The translations under genes were made by a program, and so were the position numbers. A DNA stretch of 64,000 bases from Dehalogenimonas sp. THU2 (GTDB lineage Bacteria > Chloroflexota > Dehalococcoidia > Dehalococcoidales > Dehalococcoidaceae). Positions 18,455 through 27,795 of this stretch are shown here, in pieces. Where the stretch lies: positions 1 through 64,000 of the forward strand of contig NZ_JBDLLU010000006.1 of NCBI RefSeq assembly GCF_039749495.1, given 5' to 3'. Under the pieces are notes generated by a model. It was not told the DNA's origin and did not search any database. It saw only the letters and a program-made list of their open reading frames with translations. Position 1 is the stretch's first letter; each line of letters starts with the position of its first letter.

Positions 18455-19493
18455 TCTTTTTTAAACTCCCTCCGGGTAGCGGCATGCTAAGCATCAACAC
18501 TTCCAGCGCCAGGCGTGCACTGGCGTTCTGCTCCAAGTGCTGTAGCGTTCCAGCCAGCGAACCGATAAGCGAGCGGATTTCGGTAATAGAGAGCCGCTCA
18601 GCCAAACCAGCCACCGGTATTTCGTAATCAGTATTTATGATTCCATCTGTTATGTCAAGTTTTTGCAGTAAAATATCCCTCGCCAGGAAAAGCCACTGTT
18701 CCAGAAGCCGGTATACTTCATCGCGTTTCTGACTGAAACGTTGCGCCAGTTTGGCGGCCAGATCGAACCGTCCGTCGTAACTGCCTTCAATTGCCTCAAA
18801 AAACCGGTCCAGATTATCGCGCCGTTCATCCAGTACCGACTCTTCTTTGGCTGCCATGATCGCCCAACCCGCTCGGCCCTGGGACAGGCGGGATAAGAGG
18901 TCAGCCCGGCTGGCGGTGAAACCGAGTTCATCCTCTAAGAAACGGCTGATTTCCGTTCGCGGCGCCGCGGCTAAGCGTAGTTTAACACAGCGGGATCTCA
19001 CGGTTTCCGGAAGTTGGTTTTCTTTGGAGGTGGTCAGTACAAAAAGAACCTGAGGTGAAGGCTCTTCCAACGTTTTTAGAAGCGCGTTGGCAGCTCCGGT
19101 GGACAACTTCTCGGCGTCTTCGATGATGAATACGCGATACCTGCCTTCGTACGGGGGCATCGATGCGGCATGAGTGACGCCTCTGACCTGCTCAATCGAT
19201 AGTTCCACCCTGCTCTTACCACTCTCATTGCCGGTATAGATGTTGATAATCTGAACATCCGAGTGTTGCCGCTCGGCGATGCGCCGGCAAGGTTCACATT
19301 CTTCACATGGTGCTCCATCGATCATCACCCCTATGCAGTTCAGAACTTGGGCCAGCTTTATCGCCAGAGTAGTTTTTCCGCTATTTTCAGGGGCGCTCAA
19401 AAGATAAGCATGTGACAAGGCGCCTGCCTTCAGGCTCCGTGCTAGATAAGTGACGACGTTATCCTGCCCTATAAGATGCCACCCTGAGCTCAT
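18447..19493 (-). CDS. holB: DNA polymerase III delta-prime subunit
   Basis: Clamp-loader subunit, 348 aa from ATG 19493. It has an AAA+ core with the degenerate P-loop APENSGKTT, a zinc module CEECEPCRRI, and the conserved AEKLSTGAANALLKTLEEP and RSRCVKLRL segments. The longest frame adds five residues from a GTG at 19508, but MSSGWHLIGQD fits family N-termini, and the ATG then overlaps the lysA stop by one base (TGATG), a common coupling. It lies between lysA and ricT. Confidence 0.91.
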   Translation of the reverse strand: MSSGWHLIGQDNVVTYLARSLKAGALSHAYLLSAPENSGKTTLAIKLAQVLNCIGVMIDGAPCEECEPCRRIAERQHSDVQIINIYTGNESGKSRVELSIEQVRGVTHAASMPPYEGRYRVFIIEDAEKLSTGAANALLKTLEEPSPQVLFVLTTSKENQLPETVRSRCVKLRLAAAPRTEISRFLEDELGFTASRADLLSRLSQGRAGWAIMAAKEESVLDERRDNLDRFFEAIEGSYDGRFDLAAKLAQRFSQKRDEVYRLLEQWLFLARDILLQKLDITDGIINTDYEIPVAGLAERLSITEIRSLIGSLAGTLQHLEQNASARLALEVLMLSMPLPGGSLKKSG

Positions 19494-20800
19494 CAGCCGA
19501 TGTCGCACCGCAGCAGGTCTTCCAGTGTTTCGCGCCGCCGGATCATACGTGAACGTCCGTCTTTGACCATGATAACCGCCGGTCTTAAGGCGGCGTTATA
19601 GTTCGAAGCCATGGGCAGGCAATAGGCGCCGCAGACAGGCATGACTAAAATATCGCCGCTCTTCACATCGGGTAGTTTGATATCGGTAGCCAGGGTGTCG
19701 CCTGACTCACAGAAGCGCCCGGCGACAGTGTAAACTGTGTTGGCGAGATCAGACATCCGGTTGGCCAGAAACGGCTCGTATTCGGCGCCGTAGAGCGCCG
19801 GGCGGATATTGTCGGCCATACCGCCGTCAACGCAAGCATATTGCCGGATACCCGGTATATTTTTAATCGCGCCCAGTGTATACAGAGCTACAGCGGCGCG
19901 AGCAACCAAAGCACGTCCGGGCTCAATAGTTAAAACCGGAGGCATGATGTCCAAACGCCGGCATTCGCTGTTGAAATGATCGATAATGGCTTCGGCGTAG
20001 TCGGCGGGCGGCGGAGGGGCCTTGCCAGTAAGATACTGCACGGCGTAACCGCCACCGATATCCAGTTCCGTGGTGGAAAATCCATGGGACTTTTTCATGT
20101 CAGCCACAAACTCAAGTGTGGTCTTCAAAGCGTCAAGGAAAGGCTGAATCCCGAATATCTGCGAACCGATGTGATAGTGAAAACCGGCCAGGTCTAAATT
20201 CTTGGAAGTCATAGCCTGCGGTACTGCCGTCCCTGCCTCTGCGAGACTAAAACCGAATTTGGAATCTACGTTTCCGGTGGAGATCTTGGCGTGGGTGTGG
20301 GGATCGATACCAGGCCGGATGCGGAATAAAACCCGCATCCTGACTCCCCGCCCGGCAGCCACGGTGTCCAATCGTTCAAGTTCGTCGGTGTTATCGATCA
20401 CCACCCGGCCTACGCGCCGCTCGACGGCCAGTTCCAATTCTGCGTCGGATTTATTGTTACCGTGAAAGTAAACGTCGCTCATGGGAAAGCCCGCCGCCCC
20501 GGCGATCTCCAGTTCTCCGCCGGAAACCACGTCAAGACCCAGTCCTTCTTCAGCGACGATTTTGACGATGGCCCGGTTGAGAAAAGCCTTACCGGCATAG
20601 ACCACCCGGGTACCAGAACAACGGTCGCCGAACTCACGTTTGAACTCATGGCAGCGGGCGCGGAAGTCATCTTCAGCGAAGACATATAGCGGTGTGCCAT
20701 ATTCTTTGGCGAGATCGACCGCGTCGCAACCGCCGATAACCAGATGCCCGCGTGCATCGATAGTGGAACCCACCGGAAAAAAAGGAGGTGTTTCTTTCAT
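19493..20800 (-). CDS. lysA: Diaminopimelate decarboxylase
   Basis: PLP enzyme that makes lysine from meso-diaminopimelate. 435 aa from ATG 20800. The PLP lysine is in YAGKAFLN; HYHIGSQI, DIGGGYAVQY, EPGRALVARA and GRFCESGD are the other PLP/substrate motifs. The longest frame runs back to 20941, but a strong promoter (-35 20836-20831, -10 20813-20808) lies inside it, so the extra 47 residues cannot come from this transcript. Start 20800 also matches the usual N-terminus. The mRNA is probably leaderless. Confidence 0.94.
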   Translation of the reverse strand: MKETPPFFPVGSTIDARGHLVIGGCDAVDLAKEYGTPLYVFAEDDFRARCHEFKREFGDRCSGTRVVYAGKAFLNRAIVKIVAEEGLGLDVVSGGELEIAGAAGFPMSDVYFHGNNKSDAELELAVERRVGRVVIDNTDELERLDTVAAGRGVRMRVLFRIRPGIDPHTHAKISTGNVDSKFGFSLAEAGTAVPQAMTSKNLDLAGFHYHIGSQIFGIQPFLDALKTTLEFVADMKKSHGFSTTELDIGGGYAVQYLTGKAPPPPADYAEAIIDHFNSECRRLDIMPPVLTIEPGRALVARAAVALYTLGAIKNIPGIRQYACVDGGMADNIRPALYGAEYEPFLANRMSDLANTVYTVAGRFCESGDTLATDIKLPDVKSGDILVMPVCGAYCLPMASNYNAALRPAVIMVKDGRSRMIRRRETLEDLLRCDIG

Positions 20801-20807
20801 GACGTCC

Positions 20808-20836
20808 ATGATAGCAAGCAGGCGTCGGCTAGTCAA
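20808..20836 (-). promoter_or_regulatory. Promoter of lysA, leaderless type
   Basis: Minus strand TTGACT (20836-20831), exact 17-bp spacer, TATCAT (20813-20808). The ATG follows after seven bases, exactly where transcription should begin. There is no Shine-Dalgarno. Confidence 0.75.
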
Positions 20837-20970
20837 AGACCCACGGGGATATCCACACATCATTGGAAAAACGTTATTGCACCGCTGTCTATTATATGGC
20901 CTGTTCCCGAGCGATGTTACCTTTGATGCGCTCTGTTTCATCGATAAGTCCTCCGTGCGATTCTTTCCGA

Positions 20971-20999
20971 TTGTTCAATCAAAAGGGCTATGCTAGAAT
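20971..20999 (+). promoter_or_regulatory. Predicted promoter of the dprA-topA-xerC run
   Basis: TTGTTC (20971-20976), 17-bp spacer ending in TGC (extended -10), TAGAAT (20994-20999). The transcript start is expected near 21006, leaving almost no leader before TTG 21009. Confidence 0.65.
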
Positions 21000-21008
21000 G
21001 GCGAAGTT

Positions 21009-22127
21009 TTGAACAAATTATCGATTACCGCCTGCCACATCGGCTTCAGCCTTATTTCAGGCGTTGGACGCGTCCGGCTGGCCTTGATGGAAAGCTACTT
21101 CGGCGATCTGACGGCAGCCTGGAATGCGGGAACGACGGAATTATTGCGCTCTGGAATAGATAGCGGCACAGTCCACTCCATCGAATACTGGCGTCCCCGG
21201 ATAGAACCGGAGCGTGAGTTGGAGAAAGCGGAAAAGTCCGGCGTACAGGTGTTGACCATCGCTGACCGGGCCTACCCTGCCCGACTTAAAGAGATCTATG
21301 ATTACCCGCCGGTGCTCTACATTAAAGGTACATTACTTCAGGAAGACGAGCTTTCCCTGGCAGTGGTCGGCACCCGGAAACCCACGGTCTATGGCCGCCA
21401 GGTCACCGAAGAACTGGTGACCGAACTGTCCGGAAGCGGCATCACCATCGCCAGCGGCCTGGCACGCGGTATCGACACCATCGCTCACCACACCGCGCTA
21501 AAGAATGGCGGCCGTACGCTGGCGGTACTGGGTAGCGGCGTCAATGTCATTTACCCGGCGGAGAATGCCGCCCTGTCCCGCCGTATCGTTGAAAACGGCG
21601 CCCTTATCAGCGAGTGCCCTGTCGATGCCGGGCCGCGGGCTGAAAACTTTCCCCGCCGCAACCGCATCCTCTCCGGTCTGACATTGGGCACATTGGTGAC
21701 CGAGGCCGGCGACGGCAGCGGTGCGCTTATCACCGCCGATAACGCCCTGGAACAGAACCGTGAGGTGTTCGCGGTGCCGGGCAGCATACTTTCGCCCCAA
21801 AGCAACGGTTCCAATCGTCTTATTCAACAGGGCGCCAAGCTGGTGCGCCGGGCTTCAGATATCATGGAAGAGCTTAATATTCATGCCGTGGTAGGTCAGC
21901 TTGAATTCAGGGAAATTCTGCCGGAAAATGATATGGAACGGCAGCTTCTGAAATTCCTGGCGCCGGAACCGGTGCATATAGACGATGTCTGCCGCGCATC
22001 CGGTTTGCCGACGTCTATGGTCAGCAGCACACTGGCGATGATGGAACTAAAAGGCATGGTCAAACAACTGGGCGGCATGAACTACGCTTTGTCGCGGCAG
22101 ATAAAGGAGTGTAGAACAGCGGTCTGA
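21009..22127 (+). CDS. dprA: DNA-processing protein DprA
   Basis: Binds incoming single-stranded DNA and loads RecA during natural transformation; widely kept even where competence is unproven. 372 aa. The Rossmann-like core has VGTRKPTVYG, ASGLARGIDTIAHHTAL, LAVLGSGVNVIYP and PRRNRILSGL, followed by a C-terminal winged helix (about 310-365). The start is TTG 21009; no Shine-Dalgarno is visible, in keeping with the near-leaderless promoter. topA begins one base after its stop. Confidence 0.94.
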   Translation: MNKLSITACHIGFSLISGVGRVRLALMESYFGDLTAAWNAGTTELLRSGIDSGTVHSIEYWRPRIEPERELEKAEKSGVQVLTIADRAYPARLKEIYDYPPVLYIKGTLLQEDELSLAVVGTRKPTVYGRQVTEELVTELSGSGITIASGLARGIDTIAHHTALKNGGRTLAVLGSGVNVIYPAENAALSRRIVENGALISECPVDAGPRAENFPRRNRILSGLTLGTLVTEAGDGSGALITADNALEQNREVFAVPGSILSPQSNGSNRLIQQGAKLVRRASDIMEELNIHAVVGQLEFREILPENDMERQLLKFLAPEPVHIDDVCRASGLPTSMVSSTLAMMELKGMVKQLGGMNYALSRQIKECRTAV

Positions 22128-22128
22128 T

Positions 22129-24255
22129 ATGGTGACAACAAAAAAACTCGTTATCGTGGAATCCCCGGCCAAGGCTAAAACCCTGGCTCGATTTTTGGGT
22201 TCCGGCTACACGCTGAAAGCGTCGCTCGGCCATGTGCGCGATTTGCCTAAAAGCAAACTTGGCGTGGATGTCGAACATGACTTCACCCCCCAGTATGTCA
22301 ATATGCGCACCAAGGCCGCGGTGCTTAAAGAGCTGAGAGACGCGGTAAAAAATGCCTCTACTGTCTTCCTGGCGACGGATCCCGACCGCGAGGGTGAGGC
22401 CATAGCCTGGCACTTAATCGAAGCCGCCAAAGCTAAGGACGTTCCTTACCGCCGAGTTGTCTTCCACGAAATTACCAAAGAAGCCATCACTCAGGCCTTC
22501 AAATCGCCTCGTAATCTCGACATGAACCTGGTTAACGCTCAACAAGCTCGCCGTATCCTCGACCGATTGGTCGGTTACAAGCTATCCCCTCTGCTGTGGC
22601 AAAAGGTGCGTCGCGGGTTGTCTGCCGGAAGGGTGCAATCGGTAGCCTTGCGCATCATCGTAGATCGCGAGCGCGAAATCTGCGCATTCACGCCTGTAGA
22701 ATACTGGTCGATCGAGGCTGAACTCAAAAAGAAACCGGTGTCCCCGGGATGCTTCAAAGTCCAGCTTATCGGCGCCGGCGAAAAAAAGAAGATAGCCATT
22801 TCCAACGCCGCATCCGCCGCCGACCTGGTGGCTGATCTGAAACCCGCGGAGTACGCCGTGGCCAAAGTGACCAGCAAGAGCTCGCCGAGACAGCCGGCGC
22901 CGCCATTCATTACCAGCACGCTGCAACAGGAAGCCTGGCGTAAGCTGCGATTTTCCGCCAAGCAGACCATGGCGATTGCACAGCAGTTGTACGAGGGACT
23001 AGGCGTAGGCCAAGAAGGCAATGTCGGTCTTATTACCTACATGCGCACAGATTCCACTCATGTAGCCCAATCCGCCATACTGGAAACGCGGGACTACATT
23101 TCCGAGCGCTACGGCGCCGACTATCTACCCAAGGCACCCCGTGTGTTCGCCAGCCAGGTCAAAGGTGCCCAGGAAGCCCATGAGGCCATCCGGCCTACCA
23201 GTACCCGCCGGGAACCAGCGGCCATCAAACAATACCTGGATTCCAACCAGTTCAAGCTTTACCAGCTCATCTGGCAGCGCATGGTGGCCAGCCAGATGGC
23301 CGCGGCGGTCTTCGACAATATGACCGTGGACATAGAAGCCAGGAAAACTTTGTCTAAAACCAAATACACGCTACGCGCTCAAAGTTCGGTTAGCGCGTTT
23401 CCCGGTTTCATGACCCTTTACACCGAGGGCAGGGATGATGATGACGAGCAAAAGACGCCTAAACTGCCTCCTCTCGCCGAGGGAGAATCCTTGACGCTGC
23501 TGGGTCTGGTCGAAGAAGAGCATTTCACCCAGCCGCCGCCGCGTTTCACGGAGGCCACGCTTATCAAGATGCTGGAACAATACGGCATCGGCCGCCCCAG
23601 TACTTACGCGCCGATCCTCTCGGTCGTGCAGGCGCGGGAATATGTGGAAAAGCTGAAAGGTGTCTTCAAGCCGACTGAACTGGGCATGACGGTGAGCGAT
23701 CTCCTGGTGCAGCAGTTCCCAGATATTATCGATACCGGTTTCACCGCCCAGATGGAAAACCGGCTGGACAAGGTAGCGGACGAGGGTCTCGATTGGGTTA
23801 AAGTCGTGCGTGATTTTTATGTCCCGTTTGAAAAAGACCTTGCCTCCGCGGAAGAGCAATTAGATAAAGTTCCTTTGCCCGTCGAGCTATCTGAAGAGAT
23901 TTGCCCCCAGTGCGGCCAAGAAAAACTGATCATCAAGGTCGGCCGTTACGGTAAGTATATGGAATGCCCGGCCTGCAGCTTCCGGCAGTCTTTCCGCATC
24001 CATACGGGTGTTCAATGTCCCGGCTGTCCGGAGAACGCCGAGATCATCGGCCGATTCTCAAAGAAAGGCAAGCTCTTTTACGGTTGCGCCGCCTTCCCCA
24101 AGCATAAATTTGCGGTCAATGCCCGTCCGCTGCCGGAACCGTGCCCCAAGTGCGGCGGTCTGGTTACCGAATACCGCGACGCGCAGAAGAAATGCGTCGA
24201 TCCCAAATGCGATTATAAGGCGAAATTAGATCATGGCGACGGCGCCGCTGCCTGA
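22129..24255 (+). CDS. topA: DNA topoisomerase I (type IA)
   Basis: Relaxes negatively supercoiled DNA. 708 aa. It has a TOPRIM domain (VIVESPAKAKTLARFLG, DPDREGEAIAWHL), the active-site Tyr near residue 304 (GLITYMRTDST) and the decatenation-loop region (GIGRPSTYAPIL). Three C-terminal cysteine modules follow: CPQCGQEK...CPAC, CPGCPENAEIIG...CAAF and CPKCGG...CVDPKC; the middle one has lost regular spacing. The 3' end overlaps xerC by 23 bases. The dprA-topA order is common in bacteria. Confidence 0.96.
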   Translation: MVTTKKLVIVESPAKAKTLARFLGSGYTLKASLGHVRDLPKSKLGVDVEHDFTPQYVNMRTKAAVLKELRDAVKNASTVFLATDPDREGEAIAWHLIEAAKAKDVPYRRVVFHEITKEAITQAFKSPRNLDMNLVNAQQARRILDRLVGYKLSPLLWQKVRRGLSAGRVQSVALRIIVDREREICAFTPVEYWSIEAELKKKPVSPGCFKVQLIGAGEKKKIAISNAASAADLVADLKPAEYAVAKVTSKSSPRQPAPPFITSTLQQEAWRKLRFSAKQTMAIAQQLYEGLGVGQEGNVGLITYMRTDSTHVAQSAILETRDYISERYGADYLPKAPRVFASQVKGAQEAHEAIRPTSTRREPAAIKQYLDSNQFKLYQLIWQRMVASQMAAAVFDNMTVDIEARKTLSKTKYTLRAQSSVSAFPGFMTLYTEGRDDDDEQKTPKLPPLAEGESLTLLGLVEEEHFTQPPPRFTEATLIKMLEQYGIGRPSTYAPILSVVQAREYVEKLKGVFKPTELGMTVSDLLVQQFPDIIDTGFTAQMENRLDKVADEGLDWVKVVRDFYVPFEKDLASAEEQLDKVPLPVELSEEICPQCGQEKLIIKVGRYGKYMECPACSFRQSFRIHTGVQCPGCPENAEIIGRFSKKGKLFYGCAAFPKHKFAVNARPLPEPCPKCGGLVTEYRDAQKKCVDPKCDYKAKLDHGDGAAA

Positions 24256-25210
24256 TAATTATTTCGACGGCTTCCTAGCCCACCTGGAAACGGAGCTTAA
24301 TTTGTCTCCGCGCACGGTGCGCAATTACGTTAATGACATCCGGGGTAATCTGGAGCACGGCGCCCCGAAAGGGTTTTTTCAATACCTGGGGATTCACCGT
24401 ATTCACTTTCCCGCCGGCGTGGACAAGTACGTCATCCGCAGCTACATGGCTTGGCTTCTGGAACAGGGCGTGGTCAAGAACAGCGTCGCCCGTAAACTGT
24501 CCGCTATACGGGCGTTATACCGATATCTTTTGCGCGAGGAGATGATCGCCGAAAGTCCGATGCCCGTTGCCCGCAAGCATGGCGGAAGGCTTTCGGCGTT
24601 TTCTCTCAAACTCGACAAACGATTGCCGTCATTCCTGACCACCGATGAAATAGAACGACTGCTTAGCGCACCGGATCAAATAACGCCTCAAGGCCTCCGC
24701 GACCGGGCGATCATGGAACTGATCTACGCTGCCGGTCTGCGCATCAGCGAACTGACAAGCCTTCAGCTTGAGCAGGTCGACCTCTACAGCCGGGAACTGC
24801 GGGTCTGGGGTAAAGGTTCCAAAGAACGCCTGGCCCTGATCGGTCAACCGGCCGCGATGGCGATCAAGACCTACCTCAAGAGAGGACGTCCGGAACTGAT
24901 GAAGGATAAAAAGCCTAATTCAGCCCTGTTCGTGAATTATCAGGGCACCCGCCTGACCGCTCGTTGGATACAGGAACTGGTACTAAAATACGCCCGTCAG
25001 GCAGGAATCCGGCAGGAGGTGCACCCTCACCTCTTGCGCCATTCTTTTGCCACCCATTTACTGGACGGCGGGGCGGACCTGCGGGTCGTCCAGGAGCTCC
25101 TGGGTCATGCCAGTCTTTCCACCACCCAGATCTACACCCATGTCAGCCGCAATCAGGCCCGGAAAGTTTACCTGGCATCTCATCCGCTGGCACATGAAGA
25201 GAGAGAATGA
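24233..25210 (+). CDS. xerC: Tyrosine recombinase XerC/XerD type
   Basis: Resolves chromosome dimers at dif sites. 325 aa. The N-terminal SAM-like core-binding domain (LSPRTVRNYVNDIRG) is followed by the catalytic domain with Arg in AAGLRISEL, Lys in GKGSKERL, HLLRHSFATHLL, the GHASLSTTQIYTHV histidine and the nucleophile Tyr near residue 301. All six catalytic residues are present. Location in the topA operon and the lack of integrase neighbours favour a housekeeping Xer role. C versus D cannot be settled by eye. Its stop overlaps the pepP start (ATGA). Confidence 0.9.
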   Translation: MATAPLPDNYFDGFLAHLETELNLSPRTVRNYVNDIRGNLEHGAPKGFFQYLGIHRIHFPAGVDKYVIRSYMAWLLEQGVVKNSVARKLSAIRALYRYLLREEMIAESPMPVARKHGGRLSAFSLKLDKRLPSFLTTDEIERLLSAPDQITPQGLRDRAIMELIYAAGLRISELTSLQLEQVDLYSRELRVWGKGSKERLALIGQPAAMAIKTYLKRGRPELMKDKKPNSALFVNYQGTRLTARWIQELVLKYARQAGIRQEVHPHLLRHSFATHLLDGGADLRVVQELLGHASLSTTQIYTHVSRNQARKVYLASHPLAHEERE

Positions 25211-26286
25211 TGATCGACTATATAGCCAGACTTAACCTACTCAGAAACAAGTTCCCAGAATTAGGTATCGACGGCATACTGGTAGCGCAGCCGGAGAATC
25301 GCCGGTATCTTTCCGGTTTTGACGGTTCCTCCGGCTATGTCCTGGTTACCGCGGATGTAGCGGTGCTGGCTACCGATTTCCGCTACGTCGAACAAGCTGA
25401 GATCCAGGCGGAAAACTATAAGGTCACCCGCATCGATGGCCCGGTCAAGGAGTGGTTCCCCGGCCTGTTAAGAGAGTTCAATCTCAAGCGCCTGGGACTG
25501 GAGGCCGGGTTTGTCACAATAGCCGACCATGACGGTTTCCAAGCGGCGATCTCCGAGGCCGGGCTGATCATCGACCTTGTACCGGTCGAAGACGTTGTTG
25601 AGGCGCTGCGCATGGTCAAAAATGAAACTGAGATCAGATCGATAGAAGCCGCGGCGAGCTTGACCGATAGGGCGCTTTTCCATGTAATGGAACATTTCAT
25701 CAAACCGGGTATGACTGAAAGCAAGGTCGCCTGGGAACTGGAGAAGTATATCAGGGAGGCCGGCGGAGAACTGGCTTTCCCGACGATCGTTGCCGGAGGA
25801 CCGGCTTCAGCCCGGCCACACTCTCAACCCTCCGACCGCCCGCTCCGGGATAACGAGCCGATAGTGATCGATATGGGCGCCAAACTGGACGGTTATTGCG
25901 CCGACCTCACCCGGACGTTCTGGCTCGGGTTGGATCAAAGCGACAGGTTTCGGCCGCTGTACGATATCGTGCTGCGGGCGCAACAAACCGCCATCGAGGG
26001 TATCGTTGCCGGCATGACCGGCGTCGAAGCCGATAAACTCGCCCGCGATGTTATCGTCGAGGCTGGTTACGGCGAAGCCTTCGGACACAGCCTGGGACAC
26101 GGCATCGGGTTGGAGGTTCATGAACTGCCCCGCCTCAGCGCCCGCGCCCCGGGCCCTCTCACCGAGGGCATGGTCTTTACCATCGAACCCGGGATCTACA
26201 TTCCGGGCTGGGGCGGCATCCGTATCGAGGACGACGCAGTGCTGGAATATGATAAAATCAGGTTGCTGACGGCATTCCCAAAATAG
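25207..26286 (+). CDS. pepP: M24 aminopeptidase P (Xaa-Pro peptidase)
   Basis: 359 aa. A creatinase N-terminal domain (residues ~8-130) is followed by a pita-bread metallopeptidase domain with the five metal ligands in order: IDMGAKLDGYCADLTRTF (two Asp), GHSLGHGIGLEVHE (His), FTIEPGIYI (Glu) and IRIEDD (Glu). It cleaves an N-terminal residue preceding proline, or Xaa-Pro dipeptides; the two cannot be told apart here. The ATG overlaps the xerC stop by four bases. Confidence 0.91.
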   Translation: MMIDYIARLNLLRNKFPELGIDGILVAQPENRRYLSGFDGSSGYVLVTADVAVLATDFRYVEQAEIQAENYKVTRIDGPVKEWFPGLLREFNLKRLGLEAGFVTIADHDGFQAAISEAGLIIDLVPVEDVVEALRMVKNETEIRSIEAAASLTDRALFHVMEHFIKPGMTESKVAWELEKYIREAGGELAFPTIVAGGPASARPHSQPSDRPLRDNEPIVIDMGAKLDGYCADLTRTFWLGLDQSDRFRPLYDIVLRAQQTAIEGIVAGMTGVEADKLARDVIVEAGYGEAFGHSLGHGIGLEVHELPRLSARAPGPLTEGMVFTIEPGIYIPGWGGIRIEDDAVLEYDKIRLLTAFPK

Positions 26287-26298
26287 AAAGGCCTGTAA

Positions 26299-26961
26299 TT
26301 GATCAAAGTCGATCTGCACGTTCATACGTTTTATTCCCCCGACGCTAACACCACTTTTGAACAACTGACGGTACGGTGCCAGGAACTAGGCCTGGGAGCA
26401 ATAGCCATCGCCGACCACGGTACCACTGAAGGGGCACTGGAATTCCTTAAGACATCACCGCCATTCCAGGTTATCGTCGCCGAAGAAATATTGACGCCTC
26501 ACGGTGAGATCATGGGCATGTTCCTGAAAGAGACCATTCCGTCCGGATCTTCCGTCGAGGACACCATCAAAGCCATCCGGGAGCAGGACGGCCTGGTCTG
26601 CGTGCCTCACCCGTTCGACCCGGTCAGAAGTTCGGCCCTGGACAGCCACACACTCAAGAAACTAGCCGATCAGAACCAGGTAGATATACTTGAAGTTTTG
26701 AACGCCCGCTATGTTTTCCAATCCAGCATCGACCAGGCTAAAAAGTTCGCTGACAGTCACAACCTGCTCCGCAGCGCCGGCAGCGACTCGCACAGCGCGG
26801 AGGAACTGGGCAGCGTCTACCTGGAGATGGAACCGTTCACCACCAAGGCTGAGTTTCTCCAGTCTTTAAGCCATGCCGTTATTTGCGGGAAGAACCGGAG
26901 TCCCCTGGTTCACCTCGGCACCGTCGCCCGGAAGATTAAAAAGAAGCTGGCCGGTCCCTAG
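26299..26961 (+). CDS. PHP-domain metal-dependent phosphoesterase
   Basis: 220 aa. Visible PHP motifs are DLHVHTFYSPDA, IADHGTTEG, CVPHPFDP and GSDSH, giving the full set of His/Asp metal ligands. Stand-alone PHP proteins act on nucleotides, histidinol phosphate or sugar phosphates; no substrate can be assigned. The start is TTG 26299 and the stop abuts the ATG of the formyltransferase-like gene, so the two are translationally coupled. Confidence 0.84.
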   Translation: MIKVDLHVHTFYSPDANTTFEQLTVRCQELGLGAIAIADHGTTEGALEFLKTSPPFQVIVAEEILTPHGEIMGMFLKETIPSGSSVEDTIKAIREQDGLVCVPHPFDPVRSSALDSHTLKKLADQNQVDILEVLNARYVFQSSIDQAKKFADSHNLLRSAGSDSHSAEELGSVYLEMEPFTTKAEFLQSLSHAVICGKNRSPLVHLGTVARKIKKKLAGP

Positions 26962-27795
26962 ATGTACTCTATCGGCTGGTTTTCAACCGCTAAGGGTCAG
27001 GGTTCGCGCAACTTGCTGACCGCCGTTCAGGAGAGCATCGCCCGCGGCGATATCGATGCCCGGATAGAGTTTATCTTCCTGAGCCGGGAGCCGGGTGAAT
27101 CGGTGGAAACAGATAAATTTATCGAACTGGCAGGCTCTTACGGCATCCCTGTCATCCCTTATTCTTATCAGCGTTATCGCAAAGAGCGGGGGCTTTCCGG
27201 CGCGCAGAGTGATACCCTTCCCGACTGGCGGCTGGATTACGATCGGGAAGTGATGAAACGGTTAGAACAGTACTCCAAGCCTGACCTGTGCGTCTTAGCC
27301 GGCTATATGCTCATCGTAGGGCCGGAGATGTGTACCCGTTACACCATGATCAACCTGCACCCTGCCGCGCCTGACGGACCTGCCGGTACCTGGCAAGAGG
27401 TCATCTGGCAACTCATCGACGAAAGAGCGGAATCTTCCGGAGTGATGATCCACCTGGTGACGCCGGAACTGGACAAAGGCCCGGTGGTCAGTTACTGCCG
27501 TTTCCCCATCCGGGGGAAGGCGTTCGACGAGCTATGGCGGGAGATCGACGACCTCGATTCCAATGCCATCAAGGCCCGTGAGGGCGACCAGAACCGGCTT
27601 TTCCAGATGATCAGGCGCCACGGCGCCGTTCGAGAGCTACCGTTGATCGTCAGCACGGTCAAGGCGTTCAGCGAAGGCCGGATCAAGGTCGAAGACGGCA
27701 ATATCATCGATAGTCAAGGTAAACCCATCAACGGCTATGACCTGAGCGGGGAAATCGATCGTATGGTCGAGACCGGTCTCAATGCCACTTTATGA
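26962..27795 (+). CDS. PurN-like formyltransferase, divergent
   Basis: 277 aa. It has the Rossmann-like start with GQGSRNLL, the catalytic Asn-His in MINLHPA and the Asp in MIHLVTPELDKGPVV, so the N-H-D set of folate-dependent formyltransferases is kept. The loop after LHPA (PDGPAGTWQEVIWQLI) differs from the usual PSLLP-type loop of GAR transformylase. The C-terminal tail (EGRIKVEDGNII) resembles PurN. It could be the cell's GAR transformylase or a specialised relative. It overlaps the kinase gene by 14 bases. Confidence 0.77.
   Translation: MYSIGWFSTAKGQGSRNLLTAVQESIARGDIDARIEFIFLSREPGESVETDKFIELAGSYGIPVIPYSYQRYRKERGLSGAQSDTLPDWRLDYDREVMKRLEQYSKPDLCVLAGYMLIVGPEMCTRYTMINLHPAAPDGPAGTWQEVIWQLIDERAESSGVMIHLVTPELDKGPVVSYCRFPIRGKAFDELWREIDDLDSNAIKAREGDQNRLFQMIRRHGAVRELPLIVSTVKAFSEGRIKVEDGNIIDSQGKPINGYDLSGEIDRMVETGLNATL

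Noticed and set aside
24233-25210. Phage or integron integrase
   Set aside because: The tyrosine recombinase sits inside a topA operon with no attachment repeats, tRNA target or phage genes, so it is taken as housekeeping Xer.
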